This document shows positions 11,801 to 20,309 of a stretch of 64,000 bases of DNA, in pieces; the stretch's first letter is position 1; every line of letters starts with the position of its first letter. The position numbers and the translations under genes are program-made. Source of the stretch: Silurus meridionalis (Eukaryota; Chordata; Actinopteri; Siluriformes; Siluridae). The stretch is taken from assembly GCF_014805685.1 (NCBI RefSeq), contig NC_060896.1, positions 13,472,889 to 13,536,888 on the forward strand. The letters run 5' to 3'. The notes below the pieces were generated by a model. The model was given only the letters and a program-made list of their open reading frames with translations, was not told where the DNA came from and did not search any database.

Positions 11801-14800
11801 CCACCGTGACTGCAGGTTTTTATTCCAGACAAACAGGAACCAAACATGATTTCACATTTAATCAATTATCATTGGTCACCAGATTAGTGCTGTATAAACC
11901 TGACAATGCCATATTTTCAAAGACCTGTATGCTAGTTCCGAATTTAGTCTGCATTATAGCAAATATTACAAGATACGGGTAGTTGTGCTATAGGCCAATG
12001 ATGGGGGAACCAACAATTGCAGCACAAGCTTTCTTCCTGATCTGGGCTACTTTGTTTTTAAAAGACCTTTATTTTTAATGTGGGAAATAAAAACAGTGTA
12101 TAAGAAAATAGTAAAAAAAATAATATCAGTCCAATTAGCAACTGCTTCATTGTCATTATCAGTCTAGATCTTCATTTTATAATACTAATGAGAAATGCAT
12201 GCATTATAATTCTTGTTATTTGGCTCTTGAGCAGTGCAACCGATTAGCATTTGCCCTTTGGTTGGGAGATAACTAATTATAGCCCACTCAATGCCACAAA
12301 CAATCTGTGGCCAATAGCCAAAGGAGCAAAATTCACAGTGTTCTTTATGCATACTCGCTCTTTCATTTTCAATCTGTTTTATGATATGAAATAGCTGGAT
12401 AGTGAGAGGAAATTGGTAAATGGCCAAACTGAGGAGAAAAATCAATATTTGTAGTTCTCTTATAATATCTGTGCTTATTTTTGGCCAATTAAAAATGCAT
12501 GTCTGCTGAGTGCAGTCATCTATCAGTACTGCTGTATCGAGAAAAGTCAAACAACATAAAGAAGTAGTTTTACTTCATTTAAATCCAGGGTAAAACTGCC
12601 GCTGAAATACTGAAGTATGCTTCAAAGAACATAAAAGGCGAAGAACTGTATAGAAAATAAAAACTGCAACCTTTTATTGATGGAAGTGTGTGTCGTTTGT
12701 GTACAGTCTTTACACACAGGTACTGTTGTAAATAAGGGCAGTGTCTTATGTGAGCATGATTCAAACAGCGGATTATTGTTTGTACACATGAATTTAATGG
12801 CAATCGAGATGAGCCATTGGACTTTGTTATAAAATGTGCTCTGATGATTTGATATACGGTCTCAATGTTATTGTCTCTTTAATGCTGTTCTCTCTAGGTT
12901 TATGTTTGTGTGTTTGTGCGTGTGTTTCCATAGGACTGCACTTCTCTTGGCTTGTGAGCATATTTGTCGTGAAGTGGTGGAGGTCTTGCTGAAGTATAAA
13001 GCAGATGTTACTGCCGTGGACATGCATGGCCATGACTCGTGCCACTATGCTCGGCTTAGTGGAGACCAAGCCTTGATTACCATGATCAATCAAGCCTGGG
13101 AGGCAGCCAGCAAAGGCGAGTCATCCAAAGCAAGCAGCAACTCAACCTTAGGGAAGAAAAGTTGTATCTGCCAACATTTGGCAACAATTTATATTGTACT
13201 AATCCAGCACATTCTGCTTTCTCTAAAACATGGTTGTACATGTAGCACTTTACAATACATTATTTTGTTGATTCGAGATATTGCAGGGAGATATCAGATT
13301 AAGGCAATGTATATTGACGTGCCATCAGAATGGGTTCCTGAATGCCAGAATTTTCCAAACACAGCTTACTTGCCTTTGGGTTAAGTTTACTCATTAAATG
13401 ACAATGCATCAGTGCTTCAAGCTAAAAAATTATGTTTTTGGCAATAAGTGTTATTCACTGATTATTACAGATGACTGTTTTCCATTTTTCTACTCTGCCT
13501 GCTTTCCGTAACCTTTACGAGTGTGGGGATGGCACATGTTGTATTCTGTTAGATGTTGTTGGCACTTGTCTATGAATGAGCTTATTACAGAAAAACGTGT
13601 GAGATGAATCAATGTTTCATCTGCCTGGTTTTTGGACGTAGGCCCCAACTGAATGCATTAAAGCACTTTCTCTTCTAAAGCAGTATTCTGATGTATTTTT
13701 CAAGTTCTGACTTCTGTGAAATTTACTACACTGCAGAAACAAAGGCTCAGTGGAGGTTTGTGAGCCACAGCCACAAATTACAAGAATTGTGTTATGACCC
13801 TGGCTCTAGAACTAACCCTCAGCACTGTGATAAATAAAACAAATAAAATGCATGTATGAAAATATTATATTCATTTTATCAATGAAAATTTGGTACTAAA
13901 GACCTGGTACTAAATCTTTGAATGATGTCTGGATTATAAATGTATTTTAAATGTAATTCTCTTGTTTTTCTTATATAGAGGCTTCCCATTCCAAGACTGG
14001 TCCAAAATTACAGCAGCAGGTAAGGACTGAAAGGGTCTCACTGGGAAAATTGTTGTTTATGAGTCATAAGACGACCTGAATTTTTTGACCTGCCTTTCTG
14101 TCCTTTGCTCTGGTTTGCTTTGTCTCACCACCAGAATCTAAACAAAGCTCTTTTCCTCATACTCATGCTTTTGTGTATTAACCTCACTTCAACCTAGAGG
14201 TCAACCTGCTAATAATAATGCAAGTGAAAATGTAGTTCTGTTCTGTTTCGCTGTGTGTGAACTTGTGATGTTTGATCTTTTAGAAATCAATAATAAAGAA
14301 ATTATTGTGTGCTGCTTTTTTTCTTCAGAGGTCCGTAAATAGTGAAACTCACATGCTTCTGAGGAAGATGAGTGTGCAGGTGAGCATAGTATTGCCCGTC
14401 ACCAACATTAGTGATTGGGATTTTCTTTTCATTTTAGATTGATAGGGCACTTCGTATTACTAATAAAATAAAATGTATAGTATTACTAATATCATAATAA
14501 TATAATAATTTCATCACATACAATTTTACTGATTTATATTTTTGCACAGCGGGACATCAGGCATCTTTTACAAATACATCTCATGCTCTTGAACCAAGCA
14601 GCTCAACGTCTTGCAAAATTATTTCCAACAATCTTTGTCTTTTTCAAGGCTCCTGCTAAAGGCCCATCTTCAGGCGTCAGCTGTCCTGCCACAGTTCCAA
14701 CACAGCAACATACAGTGAGTAACTCACTATAAGTGAATAGTGGCTGATAGAGAATGACCCATAAAGCAGCTTTTTTTTTTGCCCTCTTCTGAACCAGCAG

Positions 14801-17800
14801 GCTTGATTTCTGTGTCGTTTAGTTGTGGGTAGCCTTTTGTTAACGAGTGCTTTCTGAATTACAGAAGGAGTATGCCAGCCACTCAGAAAACGGTAAGAGT
14901 TGGACTTTAGAATAGTAATCAGTAGCACACAATGATTGATCCTTTGACCTCCAAATTTTGTGCCTTCCAGGAAACCTGCAGAGTTATCATGTGGACTGTG
15001 CACAGGTACATGGCTTTCTTTAGTCATATCTTTTTGTAGCTTATACTGTGTATTTGGGTTTTAATTATGAAATGATGAATGTGACAGTCATACCATTTTT
15101 ATAACCACACGACTTTTATCTTCCAATTTGATTAGGATTAGAAAGTACATTTCTTTAATGTAGGCAGTGATCAAATTTGTTCTTAGATGTGCTACGCAGT
15201 CTGAATTATGACTATGCAATCTGAAGTTAAGCTCTTGACTGCTGACAGAATTTCAACAGAAGATCTCTACTACTTTATCAGTTCACAAAATATTCTGTTT
15301 CAGGTTCGACATCATGCCCCTCATTCAGCAGCTCCAGCCTCATTCAAAGCAAAGGAGGTGCTAGTGGGTGAGGCTGATCTTCTTAAGAGGGAACTATGGG
15401 ACATGAGACGGAGGCATGATGCTGCTCAGGAAGAGCTGCTCAGGCTGGATGCGGCTCTGGTCCTGCGCACTCGAGACTACGAGGAGCTGAGGAGAAGCAG
15501 TGAGCGAGCACTTCAGCAGGCCCATAACCACGCTTGGGAGCTAGAGGCAGCACTGGGGGAAGTGCAGCGCAGAATGGTAGGATCAGAGGCTAAGGTGAGG
15601 CAAATGCAAGCACATTTGGTAGCCGTTCGGGAAAACCTAGTGGAGGAGCTGAGAGTACAATTGCTCGAGGCCAGGGCAGAGCTGCATCGAGCACGATCAG
15701 AGCTTGGCCAAAGCAAGAGGGAAGCAGAGGAGCAAAAGGAGAGGAATGACATGCTCCAACAAGAGGTACACAAGCTTACTGAGGAGTTACTGAAGAAAGA
15801 GGACACAGATAACCTGAAGGCAAGCCTATCAGGTCAGGAGTCTGAGACAAATGAAATAGCTTGTAAGGAAATTCAGACTCCCTTGGAATGGAAGCCTGGT
15901 CCTTCAAAAACCACAATGACATATGTTACAGGCGAGACTCTGCAGCAAGAGATAGATAAGAAGAGCTATATCAACCTAGAGGAGCATGAGTCTATAAGGA
16001 GCTCACTAAGTAATGCACTTCAACAGGCACAAAGCCAGGCTAATGAAGCATTGATGATGCAACAGAAGACCAGTGAGGAAAATCATAGTCTCATTAGAGA
16101 ACTGCAGGAGCAGAGGACAGAGCTGGACACCCTACAGGAAGCCCTAGAGGCACGGTTTGTACCTGTGGCTATGCTGGAGGCGAAGGAGAATGAGGTAGCT
16201 CAGCTTAGGCTGGCTCTGAAGCAGATGGAAGAGAGCAAGGAAAGGGAGGAGGAAGGCAAGAAAGCAAGTAGTGCCGAAACGCAGGAGCAGTCTCAGCCTG
16301 AAGCAACATCACAGAACAATAAATGCACACAGACTGAAAAAACTCCAGAAAAATTTACAAATACTGCAGAAGGACAAAATGAGGTTTGAAGAAATATAAA
16401 TTATATTTTCATTGAAAATGTATTATGTATAATATATTTTCCATTTAAAATGTATTATGTATAATATTAATTGCACTATACATTTGTGATAGTTACAGCA
16501 GTATTTCTGAGCACTACATATTATGTTTGTTTGTTCATTTTTGGTTTTGTTTGTGGCTTACCCAAACTGTATTCATTCCAGGATTCAGACATAATAGTGG
16601 AAGCAGAAGGCCAGAGGGCTGCTCAGAATTGCTCATCAGCACTCAACAGTGTCTGTAGCCTTGCACACTCAGACAACACCATCCTAAAGGCACACATTAA
16701 CAGCCTGCAGCAGCAGCTAGAGGTCAGTCGCCCCCTCGCAGACCTAGTAGTTTAAAGACCTCTCTGCTGCTCTGCTCTCAGCACACACAGGCACTAATGC
16801 TGATTATGTTTGCAGGATCATCTACAATATTTTACTCTTCCACTGTCTGTAGTGTTTGGTAATGAATTGTAAATGAGACTCTTTGGAATGAAAGATGTTT
16901 GACCTTTCCAACACAAACCACTACAAACCAGCTCATTATTTCTATTCACGAGTAACGCAGTTTGCGTATCTTGCGATCCTTGCGTATGTGTATCTGTGTC
17001 TGTGTGTGGACAAGGTCAAGTTTTCTGTCCTTATCTGTGTATTTCTATTGTAGTGACAGAAGTAACAGAGTCTGTTGTCATGTCTTATCCAGACGCTAAC
17101 TAAGAACTGCTTATTGTTCTTAACATGTGTTTTTGCCCAGAATTCAAACGCAGAATTAGTTACATTGCATTAAATAATCAATAAGTTTCTATTTCACCAG
17201 GTTTGTGATGAAAACGGGCAAACATTAACATTTAATACTAGGGAAAAAAAACACAAGCTGTAGTATGTGTTGTATTTTACTGGAATTTGTTTGCCTAATC
17301 ATCATATAAGAGTTAGTACAGATGTCACTGCTTTGGATCTATTTCCAACCATGAGAGTGTTTCACAAGCTAATGCAGTCTCAGTACCGTGCCTGGATCAA
17401 ATGGGAAGGGTGCGTCAGGAAGGGTATCCGGCATAAAGCTTGTGCCAAATCAAATATCCGCTGTAGCGACCCCTAATGCAAGGAGTCAAGGGGAAAAAAC
17501 GACATTCTTTTCCACTGCTGGTTATCTCTCTCGTTTTCTCTCTAGAACTCTGAAAGGCATTATAGTCAAGTTCTTGATATATATCGCACACGTCTTCTCA
17601 ATGCAGCGCAGGTATGATTCAAGCTTTCGATACCATACCATTCTATATGAATATTGTTCTTAATCATTTCTATAACTTCCATGACCCATTTCACATTCAC
17701 ATTCCTCATATCTTTTCCTGTTAGTTTCACTGTAGTTAATGAATATTTTCTATTCATGTGGATTATACGCTTAAAGATTAAATTAATTAATGTGCTTGAC

Positions 17801-17982
17801 ACATAGGATAGGTTCCATTTTTGATATGCTTCAACATTACACTATGACCAAAGCAGATGTATATGGTTAGAGACTAATAACTGTTTCTCTTGTTGTTGTT
17901 TATTTTTCAGGGCCACATGGATGATGAGGCAAAAACTGCACTGCTTCAGATTGCCCAAATGAGACAGGAGTGTGTATGTTGA
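5368..17982 (+). CDS. uaca: UACA-like ankyrin-repeat/coiled-coil protein (17 coding exons, about 775 aa)
   Basis: The spliced product follows UACA, also called nucling: a basic MKSLKQRLKK start, then NWNKYDERL leading into ankyrin repeats (six, about residues 22-221, plus a partial seventh to about 245), a linker (about 250-323), a coiled coil (about 324-750) and the C-terminus GHMDDEAKTALLQIAQMRQ ending CVC. RAI14 and ANKRD24 share this architecture, but the coiled-coil blocks RRMVGSEAKVRQMQAHLVA and EEHESIRSSLSNALQQ and the C-terminus fit UACA best. Mammalian UACA is a cytoplasmic/perinuclear protein tied to apoptosome signalling and stress-induced apoptosis. It has about 1,400 residues, so roughly 600 residues of coiled coil are absent here. 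All exon phases join cleanly. Weak points are the exon 8 donor (GC or alternative GT) and the exon 14 donor. I place identity in the UACA subfamily with high confidence; whether it is the main ortholog or a divergent fish paralog is open. Confidence 0.9.
5799..5864. repeat. (TA)n microsatellite in uaca intron 1
   Basis: A TA run of about 33 uninterrupted units in the first intron. The rest of the intron (5416-6341) holds the SINE fragment at 6081-6212 and otherwise nothing recognised. Confidence 0.95.
6081..6212 (+). mobile_element. tRNA-derived SINE fragment in uaca intron 1
   Basis: The head resembles a tRNA Pol III promoter: an A-box-like GTAGTTCAGTGGTTAAG near 6087 and a B-box-like GGTTCACATCC near 6126. 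It is followed by the body CCAGGCTGCCACTGCTGGGC and a CTTAAGAAAGGCCCTTAAC stretch typical of fish SINEs. It is 3'-truncated and ends about 130 bp before exon 2. Confidence 0.75.
6342..6469 (+). CDS. uaca: uaca coding exon 2
   Basis: Acceptor CACAG and donor GTGAGT. It encodes residues 17-58, starting TTNWNKYDERLIKAVE, the conserved entry into the first ankyrin unit. The last codon is split after two bases. Confidence 0.93.
7020..7720 (+). mobile_element. Tc1-like transposon remnant in uaca intron 2
   Basis: Translation in broken frames gives Tc1-type transposase pieces, including a DLNPAERLQEIW block near 7500 that corresponds to the DLNPIEHLW motif carrying the catalytic Glu of the DD34E family. 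Frameshifts, stops and deletions are frequent. The clearest part is 7195-7695; the outer limits are approximate. Confidence 0.72.
8010..8215 (+). repeat. Degenerate fish interspersed repeat in uaca intron 2
   Basis: The head GGGCAGCATAGTGCTACAGC and the later TTCCCAGGATAGG ... CTGACCATATCAAGG ... CTGAAAATGAATTAATGAA recall a widespread fish repeat ending in GATGAATGAATGA. The copy is old and no family name is assigned. The long open frame at 8036-8431 through this area is not a gene. Confidence 0.5.
8561..8649 (+). CDS. uaca: uaca coding exon 3
   Basis: Acceptor TTCCCTGTAG and donor GTAAGA. It encodes ankyrin repeat 2 (LHLAACNGL... then TADAAG). Both boundary codons are split (Ser before, Gly after). 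Confidence 0.93.
8774..8838 (+). CDS. uaca: uaca coding exon 4
   Basis: Acceptor TTCCGCAG and donor GTACAG. It encodes the first half of ankyrin repeat 3 (KTALHLSSRGGYSACVQRLLQ). Only 124 bp of intron separate it from exon 3. Confidence 0.92.
9391..9448 (+). CDS. uaca: uaca coding exon 5
   Basis: Acceptor TTTGCAG and donor GTGAGC. It encodes CKSPVESTDLQGRTSLHEA, finishing ankyrin repeat 3 and opening repeat 4; STDLQGRTSLHEA parallels the corresponding UACA segment closely. Confidence 0.92.
9620..10370 (-). mobile_element. Tc1-like transposon remnant in uaca intron 5
   Basis: Matches the reverse-strand Tc1-like copies at 44150 and 62150. Shared blocks include ATTCATGCTGTTGATGCCAAATTC near 9870-9895 and TTGTAGCCCATCGGCTTTTAAA near 10100. 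The right end, with GCAGCCACATGACTGGC and TTGCATGAAT, corresponds to a terminal part of the family. It is degenerate with no intact transposase frame. Confidence 0.7.
11100..11170 (+). CDS. uaca: uaca coding exon 6
   Basis: Acceptor TTCATTCAG and donor GTAAGA. It encodes the rest of ankyrin repeat 4 (YGGHTTIIKMLCGSGAAVSA and VDK). Confidence 0.92.
11636..11742 (+). CDS. uaca: uaca coding exon 7
   Basis: Acceptor TTTTCATCAG; donor GTATGC, somewhat weak. It encodes ankyrin repeat 5, beginning DGRSPLMIAALMGHSRA and ending in QDKQN with a split Lys codon. Confidence 0.92.
11743..12933. other. uaca intron 7, no recognised gene
   Basis: AT-rich intron between ankyrin exons 7 and 8. A CCGTGACTGCAGGTTTTTATTCC stretch near 11802 may be the end of an old interspersed repeat, but I could not delimit it. 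Nothing else is seen. Open frames here lack coding character. Confidence 0.5.
12934..13115 (+). CDS. uaca: uaca coding exon 8 (probable GC donor)
   Basis: Acceptor TTTCCATAG. It encodes ankyrin repeat 6 (TALLLACEHICREVVEVLL) and the partial repeat with GHDSCHYARLSGD, then NQAWEAASK. The best fit to UACA ends after AAA G at 13115 with GCGAGT as a GC-type donor, because joining to exon 9 then aligns to human UACA without a gap. The alternative is an in-frame GT donor (GTTGTA) at 13161, which adds 15 residues. Both leave the same phase, so downstream reading is unaffected. Confidence 0.88.
13979..14019 (+). CDS. uaca: uaca coding exon 9
   Basis: Acceptor CTTATATAG and donor GTAAGG. It encodes ASHSKTGPKLQQQ in the linker after the ankyrin domain; GPxLQQ is kept relative to UACA. 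Confidence 0.85.
14329..14379 (+). CDS. uaca: uaca coding exon 10
   Basis: Acceptor TTTTCTTCAG and donor GTGAGC. It encodes 17 residues (RSVNSETHMLLRKMSVQ) in the linker, and phase 0 is kept on both sides. Confidence 0.82.
14649..14714 (+). CDS. uaca: uaca coding exon 11
   Basis: Acceptor TTTTTCAAG and donor GTGAGT. It encodes 22 Ser/Pro/Thr-rich residues (APAKGPSSGVSCPATVPTQQ then HT). There is no strong similarity to named proteins; support comes from splice sites and phase. Confidence 0.7.
14865..14892 (+). CDS. uaca: uaca coding exon 12 (micro-exon)
   Basis: A 28-bp exon with acceptor GAATTACAG and donor GTAAGA, encoding KEYASHSEN plus a split Gly codon. It is supported by both splice sites and matching phase only. 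Confidence 0.68.
14971..15005 (+). CDS. uaca: uaca coding exon 13
   Basis: A 35-bp exon with acceptor TGCCTTCCAG and donor GTACAT, encoding NLQSYHVDCAQ after a split Gly. It restores phase 0 for the long exon 14, which is the main support for both it and exon 12. Confidence 0.7.
15304..16383 (+). CDS. uaca: uaca coding exon 14 (coiled-coil exon)
   Basis: A 1,080-bp exon encoding residues 324-683, rich in Glu, Gln, Leu, Arg and Lys with heptad patterning. The block VQRRMVGSEAKVRQMQAHLV matches the mid-coiled-coil of UACA. YINLEEHESIRSSLSNAL and the later ELDTLQEALEARFVPVAML match a region that in human UACA lies hundreds of residues further on, so internal coiled coil has been lost. Acceptor is TTCTGTTTCAG. 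The donor GTTTGA is poor and reads Val-stop in frame, so an intron-retaining transcript would end two codons later. Confidence 0.92.
16582..16722 (+). CDS. uaca: uaca coding exon 15
   Basis: Acceptor ATTCATTCCAG and donor GTCAGT. It encodes 47 residues of late coiled coil; SALNSVCSLAHSD then LKAHINSLQQQLE parallels the corresponding ALNGLSQL... SLEQQL region of UACA. Confidence 0.88.
17395..17500 (+). repeat. Fragment of a fish interspersed repeat in uaca intron 15
   Basis: GCGTCAGGAAGGGTATCCGG, then AAGCTTGTGCCAAATCAA and GTAGCGACCCCTAATGC, is a commonly seen tail-like fragment in fish genomes, probably the 3' end of a retroposon. The family is not certain. Confidence 0.55.
17546..17611 (+). 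CDS. uaca: uaca coding exon 16
   Basis: Acceptor TTCTCTCTAG and donor GTATGA. It encodes NSERHYSQVLDIYRTRLLNA then AQ, matching the strongly conserved penultimate block of UACA, RAI14 and ANKRD24 (IYRTHLLSAAQ-like). Confidence 0.93.
17911..17982 (+). CDS. uaca: uaca coding exon 17, stop codon
   Basis: Acceptor TATTTTTCAG. It encodes GHMDDEAKTALLQIAQMRQ and then ECVC before TGA at 17980. The ending with Cys-Val-Cys resembles the LVC end of human UACA and differs from RAI14 and ANKRD24, which is the clearest subfamily marker. Confidence 0.95.
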   Translation, partial: GHMDDEAKTALLQIAQMRQECVC

Positions 17983-18014
17983 TCAATGATTGTCTCTGTG
18001 TTTCTATGTCAAAG

Positions 18015-18016
<2 letters not shown>

Positions 18017-18075
<59 letters not shown>
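18017..18075. repeat. (GA)n microsatellite in the uaca 3' UTR
   Basis: A GA run of about 29 units starts 35 bp after the uaca stop codon, so it is probably transcribed as part of the 3' UTR. Confidence 0.95.
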
Positions 18076-18077
<2 letters not shown>

Positions 18078-18140
18078 TGTTTTTAATACAGATTAGGCCC
18101 ACCAGTGAAACAGGTGAAATCTACTGTACATCGACCTTTC

Positions 18141-18229
18141 ATTAAATACTATGTAAATATATAGAATAATTATAATTATTCTTTTTTTTATGTATAATAT
18201 GTACAAATTTTTGACCATTCTTTATTAAA
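18141..18229 (+). other. Candidate polyadenylation signals of uaca
   Basis: Two ATTAAA hexamers lie at 18141-18146 and 18224-18229, 160-250 bp after the stop codon. A further AATAAA is at 18562-18567, inside the later hAT-like insertion. Which is used cannot be told from sequence. Confidence 0.35.
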
Positions 18230-18418
18230 CAGATGCTGTTGCTTTTCTGGGATTCTTCTTAAAAAAAAATTTTCCATTAAATGCCACTGTTTTTATGATC
18301 AGATGTAAATATTAAATTTCTTTTTAGAGATTTTTGTAGAGGACCATGGACATGGTTTCGGATTCAGGTTATGAATTTCTTAATTAAGATTTTAGTATTG
18401 CTGCCGTACATGTTAGAG

Positions 18419-18690
18419 CAGGGGTCACCAACATGGTGCCTTTTCTAAAAATAGCTGTTTCCTACTTTGTTAAATCATTGTTGATAATTATTATGAGAAA
18501 TCATTAACATGATCAGTGTCTTCACATAGATGAATGTCATCAATTATTAATAATAACATATAATAAAAGGTAAATTGAGCAAATGTGTTATTTCAGATCA
18601 AACTGAAAACTGTGTGTATCAAACTGGTAGCCCTTCACATTAATCTGTACCCAAGAAGCAGCTCTGTTTCAAAAAGTTTGGTGACCCCTG
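18419..18690. mobile_element. Non-autonomous hAT-like transposon, 272 bp, with 8-bp TSD
   Basis: The left end CAGGGGTCACCAAC and right end TTTGGTGACCCCTG are inverted repeats of about 13-14 bp. The flanks carry the identical 8-bp duplication TGTTAGAG at 18411-18418 and 18691-18698. An 8-bp TSD with a CAGGGGTC-type terminus is diagnostic of the hAT superfamily (Charlie-like). It has no transposase. The perfect TSD and intact termini mean the boundaries are exact. Confidence 0.93.
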
Positions 18691-18698
18691 TGTTAGAG

Positions 18699-20177
18699 AA
18701 ACAGGGCCGCCCTCTAGTGGATGATGCTGCGTACTAACTTAATGCAGACTTACATGGACCTTCCTGGACATGGAGAGTCTGTTAAATGTCAAGTGCTGTC
18801 TGACCTCACCCTAATTATTTATTATAATTATCTCCAATTTCTCCAAGAAAAGGAATATGTGCACAGTCAATAAATACAATATCCAACATTTATTATAACA
18901 CCTCTCAGTCATATTAGTATTTTTTCCCATCCAGGCTTAGTCAGGTGTTGTCAACCCTCCTATTACACATTCTCCAGACCCTCTTCTCATATGGCCTTCA
19001 TTTGAGCAGTAACCTGAGAAATGGTTCTTTTAGCCTCATGTTCAACTCAGCTCAGTCATCCATCTGCTTTCTTATTTTTTATAATAAGATTTATTTTTAA
19101 GGATAGCACTAATCCCTGTGCTCACGCTCACACCTCCATTTGTGTGTTTTTCCATTCCCTAGCTGAACAGAGTTATTGTGGCCAGTGTGGTTTTATCCAC
19201 TTTCTCAGCCTGGGTGTTCTGCACTGCAGCTGCACTCAGTGAAAACAGGAATGTTTTGTGAAGGAAAAGAACCCTTTAGCATGATGACTATGTTTTTTTT
19301 TAATCCAACACTGGAGATTTTCTGCCAGAAAGAGAAACCTAATACGCCATTTAACTTTGAAGCCAAGCCAGCCACATTCCCCTCCTCCACCCTTTCACCT
19401 CAATTTGTTCAGTCGAAATCCACTTCCATGCTTTGACCATTATTTGTGAGTTCTGGTTTATATTTAAAAGGAGCATAAACCACAACATTGGTTTCTAGTT
19501 TAGTTCATTGCGGTCTGATCTGTCAAAGCTGTTCTCAGTCATTATGGTGAATGCCTTTCAGTGTGCATGGAGATTTGCCTTTAATCAGATTTCCAGGGCC
19601 CTAACCAGAAGCAGATGGTTGCATTCACTTTGGTTTTGCTCATATTCTTTAGTGCTCTTAAAGATTATAGCATGGCATTTAACAGCCTCCTAACAAGTGT
19701 TAGCTGCATGTGACTCCGCCCCGTTACTCAAGCCCTGTTAGTTCCTCGTAACTGTGCTGAACTCAGATCAACTTTTTTTTTTTCCTTCTGATTAAAGCCA
19801 CATAAACCAGGACTTTTATACCATTCCAGATGTTTCATGATGTATCTTGTGAAATGCTTTTTTTCCTCTTAGGTATAAAGGTACACGTATAACCTATGCA
19901 ACATACTACCATAATTTAAACATACAATGCTGTAGACATGTAGTGCAGGATCAGTGTCAGTTATAACTGCCAGTCAATCCAGCCCATTCCTGTCACCTCA
20001 TCAATACTCATTAATTAAATCTATAGTAAAAAGCTATACAATTATTTTTGAAACGGTATTCCATTTACACCAATGAACACACCTGAATTATTAGGTGTTA
20101 TTTGAAATGTTGTATTGCCGCCATCCTCTAGAGGGCGTGCGATTTACCTCCATTGGCTTTTTTGTCCAGCATATTTG
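18699..20177. other. Intergenic, no gene recognised
   Basis: AT-rich unique-looking sequence downstream of uaca. Short open frames (for example 19021-19436) lack coding character and splice context. No repeat family is recognised. Confidence 0.5.
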
Positions 20178-20225
20178 TATACACTACCAGTCTATCTTAT
20201 TCAATGTTTTTTCTTGGTTTTTTTT

Positions 20226-20309
<84 letters not shown>

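Noticed and set aside
12902..13384. 160-residue single open frame around ankyrin exon 8
   Set aside because: Only 12934-13115 (or 13160) is coding; the rest is read-through into introns on both sides.
15513..15806. Ser/Cys-rich minus-strand open frame
   Set aside because: Antisense shadow of the coiled-coil exon.
5368..17982. Naming the gene rai14 or ankrd24
   Set aside because: Architecture is shared, but the coiled-coil blocks and the C-terminal MRQECVC ending match UACA better; RAI14 and ANKRD24 have different C-terminal tails.
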